Below, piece by piece: positions 58,001-64,000 of a stretch of DNA of 64,000 bases. The notes under the pieces were generated by a model, which was given only the letters and a program-made list of their open reading frames with translations, was not told where the DNA came from and searched no databases. Each line of letters opens with the position of its first letter. Positions within the stretch are counted from its first letter, which is position 1. The DNA is from Capitulum mitella. Taxonomy: Eukaryota > Arthropoda > Thecostraca > Pollicipedomorpha > Pollicipedidae. A program made the position numbers and the translations under genes. Location of the stretch: NCBI GenBank assembly GCA_030062745.1, contig CP099843.1:21240583-21304582 (forward strand), given 5' to 3'.

Positions 58001-60855
58001 TAAAATGAAGTCCAGGTCGATGGTATTCGCTGTAAACTAGCTGTCGTCCCATTTGATTTTCCAAACGCTCAGCCGTTTCTTCGGTGCAATGTGATTTAAT
58101 AGCCCGTTTTGTACCTCTCTGAACGAGTAATCGCCTCCTGTTATAGTGCGGAAATCATTCACACAATATGTTGCACTGCAAATGTAAAAAAGCAAAGCTA
58201 TGACGTGAGGGTCCGATTCCTCTTTACCAAATGAGCTCCTCCAGGTCCTCGAAGTTCACCTTCGATTATCCAGGTGAAACATCACTGTAGCCTATTTTGC
58301 TCAACGCGCTGTATTTAATCCTACGACCCACCGACCCCTCGACCCACCGACCCGGGGTCCGCCCCGCGCCGACCCGGCGATCCGGCGGCGGCCTGGGATG
58401 ATTTCGGCCGCGGGCCGGCCGGCGGACCGTTTGAAGCGGCCGTCGGCGCGGCCATCTTCGGCTCCGACAGGGTCCGTCGCTGCCGTCGGCCGTGTCCTGT
58501 CCGGCGACGGCCGCCGTAAAGCTGCGACGACGGCCGGCCGCGAATAAACGCCTCCCGGCCGCCGGCGACTCCAGACAGTCTTCCCGGCTGACCGGCACAG
58601 CCGACTCCAAACAGTGTTCCCGGCTGACCGGCACAGCCGACTCCAAACAGTGCTCCTCGCTGACCGGCAGAGCCGACGCCAAACAGTCCTCCCGCCTTTC
58701 CCGCCTCGCACAGCCGACTCTAAATAATCCCCGCTGCTCAGCAGGGCCCACTCGAAGCAATCCCTCCCGTCCAACTTACGGAGCTGGGTCCCAATAGTTC
58801 TTGCTGCAAAGTACAGCCGACTCCAAACAGTCCATTCTTCCCAGCAGAGCCAACTCCAAATAGGCTCTGTTGCCCCTCAGAAACGTCTCCAAACAGGAAA
58901 TGATCACCAGCGGGGCTGGGTACCTCCAGATGGGGCACAACGCCAAACAAAACCCATTTCAGCAGGATATAATGGACAATAGAGTAACAAATGGCCACAG
59001 TGAACACAATCAGAGCAACAAGGCCACTGAGCCGTACGATCTGCAACATGGGCTAACCACATCTAAGCAAAAACCTCTCATCATGTCTATATCCTTAGCA
59101 TTTCGATGCTTCTTTCAGCCGAAACATCATGTTAAGTGATGCAATAATGCTATGCCATCCAAGCAAACAATGAGTATACAAAACAATCTTTGGATTTCAG
59201 GTTTTCAGGGTGTCGGTTTGCTGATAACAGTTTAGTAGAGTGACCAAGTGCATTCAAAACAAGACAGGTACAGACAAGGTAATATTATAAGTTGGCCGGG
59301 ATATAAAGGTATGCACTAAATATGCAGTTTCCTCCACGTTATGTGAAGAACACGTTCCTTTCTACCACTGGGTAACTAAAATTTTCCACTGTTATCTCCG
59401 ATGCACGGCATAGTTTTTGGCCTTAGCCTGGACGATCCGCTTCTCGCAGAGATCTCAGCCGGTGATTCGGCCTGGCCCGAGCCTCCGGCGACGTTTACGG
59501 TGGCGTATTTTTCTGGCTGCCGCTCGCCGGACCCGGAAATGGATGGCCAGCTGGCGACCGATGACAGCGCGCCTCCTAAGTGGAACGGTCGCCTCGATAG
59601 GACAGAGAGGGTGGGCAACTCGAGACGGACGGTCAACTCGATAGGACAGAGGGTGGGCAACTCGAGACGGACGGTCAACTCGATAGGACAGAGGGTGGGC
59701 AGCTCGAGACGGACAGTCGCCTCGACAGAGTGGGCAGCTCGACACTTGGTCTGATTCATAACCCGGACAAAACGAGATGAGGTTGTTGCTGACGTGTCGG
59801 AGGCACTCGTCTCCTCGTGTCGACCATTAAGGTTTAGTGCAGCTTTGATGTTACATAATTTCGGTTTCGATATTAATCAAGTTGTTGATGAAATCTCGCA
59901 CTGCTGCATATTGTGTCTGAAATCAGTTAGTGGGAAACATGCAACAAATTCGAGAACAAACTTAATTATGGAAATGGCACATAAAGCCACATGGACGTTC
60001 GACAGGTTCTTTGGCACCCTTTCATCAAATACAGTAAATTAAATTTTAAGTTGCAACCTCCCCTGGCTACGTTTCAACTTGTTTTCAAAGCCAGTAACTG
60101 GGGACGGAAAGTGATGCCAAGGAGCGCCGAGTTTTAATAGTTGAATGAAACAGGTATGAACACAAAAATACGCAAAAGCGGTTAAAGGAACAAAAACGGC
60201 AGCACAGCGGAATGCGAATGAGCTCGAGCGGCAACGTTTTCTGCAAAACAGCTTTACCCCAGCATCAGGCTAAAATTGGAATTCAAAGTCCACCTCTGCG
60301 TGATATTGCTCACCCGTGAGCACCTCGGATTTCTGAGCAGGCGCCAGGCCCTCGCGAATTCATCAAGCCATTATTCGTTGGCGCAGGACCCTGAATAGTT
60401 GGCGGTCGGCCATAAATTACGCAAACTGCACGCGCAGATGGGCGGCGTGATGGGGACGGCCAGCAGCGGCAGATAAACAGCTGAACCCGAGCCCGATTAG
60501 GTATTAACGCCGGCGTATGCGTGTGAGTGATTTGGCAGGCTGCTGTTACGCCGCCTTCGCTTTGTCTGCGACGTTCGGCCTTCTCGTGATGTCACGGGTT
60601 AATCCATTTTAAAGCCAAAAGCGCAAATGAACGTAGCACGCCGACGCAAGATGTGCTTTGTTCGCTTAGAAGACCAACTCCGATGGACACAGAGACTGCG
60701 TCTGACCTCCAGATGATGGCGACGATGACGAAGAAGAGGACCAGCAGGCTGCCGACGCAGATACCCGTGACCTCGGCGCCGGCCAGAGTCGTCCGAGGCC
60801 GGTGCTTCCACGTGCTGTACAGCTGGATCTCCTCACAGCCACGCTCGATCCTCAC
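34828..60855 (-). CDS. Ptp99A-like: Receptor protein tyrosine phosphatase, R5/Ptp99A type; transmembrane and cytoplasmic part (exon span)
   Basis: R5 receptors are cell-surface proteins with an ectodomain, one membrane segment and tandem cytoplasmic phosphatase domains; D1 normally dephosphorylates phosphotyrosine. Thirteen exons on the - strand (60855-60707, 55373-55102, 54836-54640, 49808-49683, 48673-48510, 46983-46877, 43210-43029, 42726-42555, 37393-37275, 36874-36731, 36334-36195, 35349-35214, 34980-34828) join in frame for 2,061 nt and end in TGA. Order: ectodomain stub, membrane helix, RRRLRRY stop-transfer, R5-like juxtamembrane, D1 (about residues 120-380), D2 (about 395-660), short tail. 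D1 lacks the catalytic motifs; D2 has Asp for the catalytic Cys, a known R5 feature. All junctions obey GT-AG. Ectodomain exons must lie at higher coordinates and were not found before 64 kb. Confidence 0.94.
35214..35349 (-). CDS. Ptp99A-like: RPTP D2 exon after the pseudo P-loop
   Basis: Acceptor gtgctggcag completes an Arg codon, giving VVDRYGGTEGASFC across the junction. It continues LRQLQHEASFDIFYYAKLY and RRPGIWKTM, matching R5 D2 ALTTLSQQLE and VFQVAKMINLMRPGVF. The donor is gtaggt, phase 0. Confidence 0.94.
35400..35770 (+). repeat. Dispersed repeat E, copy 2
   Basis: Partner of 31330-31780; it begins with tgtcgatttcagtaaa about 50 bp from the RPTP exon that ends at 35349. Its tail carries three short repeats of attgggtgggccc. 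Confidence 0.72.
36195..36334 (-). CDS. Ptp99A-like: RPTP D2 exon with WPE and start of the pseudo P-loop
   Basis: Acceptor tgtttgtttcag, donor gtcagt. It encodes RIVYLPLWPEECSIDSV and ends TPLLVVDR. The Asp of VVD stands where an active phosphatase has its catalytic Cys, as known for R5 D2 domains (HDEYG in RPTP-zeta). Confidence 0.93.
36731..36874 (-). CDS. Ptp99A-like: RPTP D2 middle exon
   Basis: Forty-eight codons, phase 0 on both sides, acceptor tatccttggcag and donor gtagat. It encodes DFEVFWPLEEEELHGQNFVV and SWIIRSFLMEPTE, the D2 counterpart of EFVYWPSREE and IIIHDFILEAT. Confidence 0.92.
37275..37393 (-). CDS. Ptp99A-like: RPTP D2 exon with ILTQHPLP
   Basis: Acceptor ctgcgtgcag and donor gtgggt. 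It encodes GYRDMQEYILTQHPLPSTVV and DFWQMVWDNRVSTV. These match the R5 D2 hallmarks FIITQHPLP and DFWRMIWDHN. Confidence 0.95.
38334..38375. repeat. (TA)n microsatellite
   Basis: About 21 TA units within an RPTP intron. Confidence 0.98.
39611..39722 (+). repeat. (CACACG)n then (CA)n microsatellite
   Basis: Seven or so CACACG hexamers followed by about 31 CA units, in the RPTP intron between 42555 and 37393. Confidence 0.98.
42555..42726 (-). CDS. Ptp99A-like: RPTP D2 start exon
   Basis: A 172-nt exon, acceptor cctggtatttcag, donor gtaaat. It encodes HVIALEARQYTVVSAAKPCN, EAKNRSLGFIP and EGADYINASWLPG. The match to R5 D2 (CNKEKNRN, GTDYINASYIMGY) is clear, and D2 is more conserved than D1. 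Confidence 0.94.
42935..43001 (+). repeat. (GA)n microsatellite beside an RPTP donor site
   Basis: About 33 GA units, that is a (CT)n tract on the coding strand starting roughly 27 nt after the donor of the exon at 43029-43210. Confidence 0.98.
43029..43210 (-). CDS. Ptp99A-like: RPTP end of D1, with tandemly repeated acceptor end
   Basis: A 182-nt exon with acceptor ctccccacag and donor gtgaca. It encodes QCPYLLRTVEEYAFLHDCLL, then RHYIEQLQ and EKQYK. The family has YLVQTEEQYIFIHDALLE and LEKQFK. The Q-loop Gln is Arg (LRT for VQT). The acceptor and first 54 nt of this exon form unit 1 of a 69-bp tandem array running to 43638, and the open frame continues through that array. A (GA)n tract begins only about 27 nt past the donor. 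Confidence 0.9.
43156..43638 (-). repeat. Seven-unit 69-bp tandem array built from an exon's 5' end and its acceptor
   Basis: Units start (plus strand) at 43156, 43225, 43294, 43363, 43432, 43501 and 43570. On the - strand each holds a pyrimidine tract, an AG and codons like LLRTVEEYAFLHDC. The length is a multiple of three and no stop interrupts the array, so it stays in frame with the RPTP exon at 43029-43210. Usable AGs in the same phase lie at 43211, 43280, 43349, 43418 and 43487. The unit at 43501 has lost its AG, and the last has a shifted one. Two unit types alternate, EEYAF and EVTAF. Confidence 0.95.
45213..46410 (+). mobile_element. Family B TTAA element, copy 2
   Basis: Bounded by ttaaccctattcccgg at the left and ggaatagggttaa at the right, a perfect short inverted repeat including the TTAA target. 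It is 1,198 bp with no gene and lies in an RPTP intron. Confidence 0.85.
46877..46983 (-). CDS. Ptp99A-like: RPTP D1 exon at the catalytic P-loop, CX5R motif absent
   Basis: A 107-nt exon, acceptor ccttttcag and donor gtcggt. It encodes TSYCSAGMYVGLVTLLSQLK, then GELGVFSYWQHIM. After the splice the segment reads PVLFISGTSYCSAGMYV where the family has PVLVHCSAGVGRTGTYI. Neither an ungapped alignment nor one anchored on CSAG gives a Cys followed by five residues and Arg. A strong internal donor (gtatgt) occurs just after CSAG, at 46963. Confidence 0.88.
47515..47930 (-). other. GC-rich open stretch in an RPTP intron
   Basis: Very rich in CpG and open on the - strand, but it carries no phosphatase motif and would break the matched exon pair 48510/46983 if included. 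It could be a CpG island, an alternative exon or an inserted fragment. Confidence 0.4.
48510..48673 (-). CDS. Ptp99A-like: RPTP D1 exon with WPE loop
   Basis: A 164-nt exon, acceptor ttacctccgccag and donor gtatgc. It encodes VSFFQYALWPEYGLPEDLLP, then HPVLFISG at the exon end. The family has QYHYTQWPDMGVPEYALP. The general-acid Asp of the WPD loop is Glu here. The residues leading to the catalytic loop read PVLFI instead of PVLVH. Confidence 0.93.
49683..49808 (-). CDS. Ptp99A-like: RPTP D1 exon with DRFWPE
   Basis: Forty-two codons, phase 0 on both sides, acceptor cgttctgccgcag and donor gtagcg. It encodes KSDRFWPERDAVLPSGGLRI and ends at KLVISKLK, the same boundary as ..RNTK in vertebrate R5 receptors. 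It replaces the family's KCDQYWP with KSDRFWP. Confidence 0.92.
50600..51400 (+). repeat. Dispersed repeat C, copy 2 (approximate limits)
   Basis: Partner of 15640-16600, diverged. It lies in the RPTP intron between 54640 and 49808. Confidence 0.55.
52115..53346 (-). mobile_element. TTAA-flanked inverted-repeat element, family A, copy 3
   Basis: Inverted relative to copies 1 and 2, between TTAA at 52115-52118 and 53343-53346. Its right TTAA is also the left TTAA of the adjoining family B element. It lies in the RPTP intron between 54640 and 49808. Confidence 0.8.
53343..54561 (+). mobile_element. Family B TTAA element, copy 3
   Basis: Left end ttaaccctattcccgg, right end gtcagggttaa. It matches 45213-46410 along its length and directly abuts family A copy 3. 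It ends about 80 bp from an RPTP exon. Confidence 0.82.
54640..54836 (-). CDS. Ptp99A-like: RPTP D1 exon with YVDGYQKARA
   Basis: Acceptor caatccgttgcag in phase 1 and donor gtgggt in phase 0. It encodes VPAAYYVDGYQKARAFLVT, then LWRLLWEQNVTSVVLVG. The family patterns are YINANYVDGY.KAKAYIATQGPL and FWRMIWEQ. The usual ATQGPL segment reads VTCLPG, and DYINA reads PVPAA. Confidence 0.92.
55102..55373 (-). CDS. Ptp99A-like: RPTP juxtamembrane and start of D1
   Basis: Begins with RRRLRRYQPRPGDKLL and continues with VPSHVFAQHVRQQHALDDDG and FRREWEMLQ. This parallels the R5 juxtamembrane of RPTP-zeta (IPVKQFVKHI, then GFSEDFEEVQ). At the position of the phosphotyrosine-loop motif KNRY it has KSEL, so the substrate-stacking Tyr is absent. 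The donor gtgagt leaves phase 1. Confidence 0.9.
58549..58860 (+). repeat. 36-bp GC-rich minisatellite
   Basis: Best units start at 58585, 58621 and 58657 (core accggcacagccgactccaa); decayed units with ccgactccaaacag continue to about 58860. It lies in the 5.3-kb RPTP intron after the membrane exon. Both strands are open through part of it, which the period (a multiple of three) explains. Confidence 0.88.
59599..59745 (+). repeat. 42-bp minisatellite
   Basis: Units with gtgggcaactcgagacggac start at 59611, 59653 and 59695, plus a shortened fourth. The period is a multiple of three, so frames stay open by chance. Confidence 0.9.
60707..60855 (-). CDS. Ptp99A-like: RPTP transmembrane exon
   Basis: Encodes a membrane-proximal outer stretch, then the hydrophobic helix GICVGSLLVLFFVIVAIIW. 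The acceptor is ctgtgttctag (phase 0) and the donor gtcaga (phase 2). Joined to the next exon it reads IIWRRRLRRY, a classic basic stop-transfer signal, which supports the long 5.3-kb intron between them. Confidence 0.88.

Positions 60856-64000
<3,145 letters not shown>

Noticed and set aside
58266-58797. Repeated LESAVPVSRE frame on the - strand as an RPTP exon
   Set aside because: The membrane exon and the next exon already join perfectly in phase, and this is a 36-bp minisatellite.
59376-59759. Repeated VRLELPTLCPIEL frame as a repeat protein
   Set aside because: Product of the 42-bp minisatellite; open on both strands, with no start or splice evidence.

Overview
The window is animal nuclear DNA: GC-rich exons separated by long introns, with canonical splice sites, and a large load of simple repeats, minisatellites and short inverted-repeat transposons. 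Nothing in it looks bacterial or viral. Two short interstitial TTAGG-type tracts and the resemblance of the second gene to insect Ptp99A point weakly to an arthropod, but I cannot name the species.

Two genes converge. On the + strand, about 7.1-26.1 kb, lies an RFX-family transcription factor of the RFX4/RFX6 type. Nine exons are recognised by homology and one upstream exon by splice phase, and every junction keeps the frame. The winged-helix DNA-binding domain is split over two exons, and this pair is present twice as a tandem direct duplication: cassette 1 at 2934-4849 and cassette 2 at 9693-14790. Both cassettes are open, and either has the correct phase to splice to the shared third exon at 14944. 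The 5' end and the last coding exon of the gene were not found.

On the - strand, from 60855 down to a stop codon at 34828, lies the transmembrane and complete cytoplasmic part of a receptor protein tyrosine phosphatase of the R5 type (RPTP-gamma/zeta, Drosophila Ptp99A). Thirteen exons join in frame with no stop or frameshift: 2,061 nt, or 686 codons plus the stop. The ectodomain must lie beyond the right part of the window. The second phosphatase domain (D2) has Asp in place of the catalytic Cys, as is known for R5 receptors. The first domain (D1), normally the active one, has lost the key residues of all four catalytic loops, so the gene appears to encode a receptor with two inactive phosphatase domains. 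Its seventh recognised exon is preceded by a 69-bp tandem array that repeats the exon's own acceptor site and first 17 or so codons; the array is open and in frame and supplies several alternative acceptors.

The rest is intron and intergenic DNA: three copies each of two TTAA-flanked inverted-repeat elements (about 1.2 kb, one nested in another, plus one more in the intergenic region), a 3.7-kb hAT-type element with 8-bp target duplications and a decayed BED-finger fragment, a fold-back array near 8.2-8.9 kb, degenerate satellites, and long (TA), (CA) and (GA) tracts.
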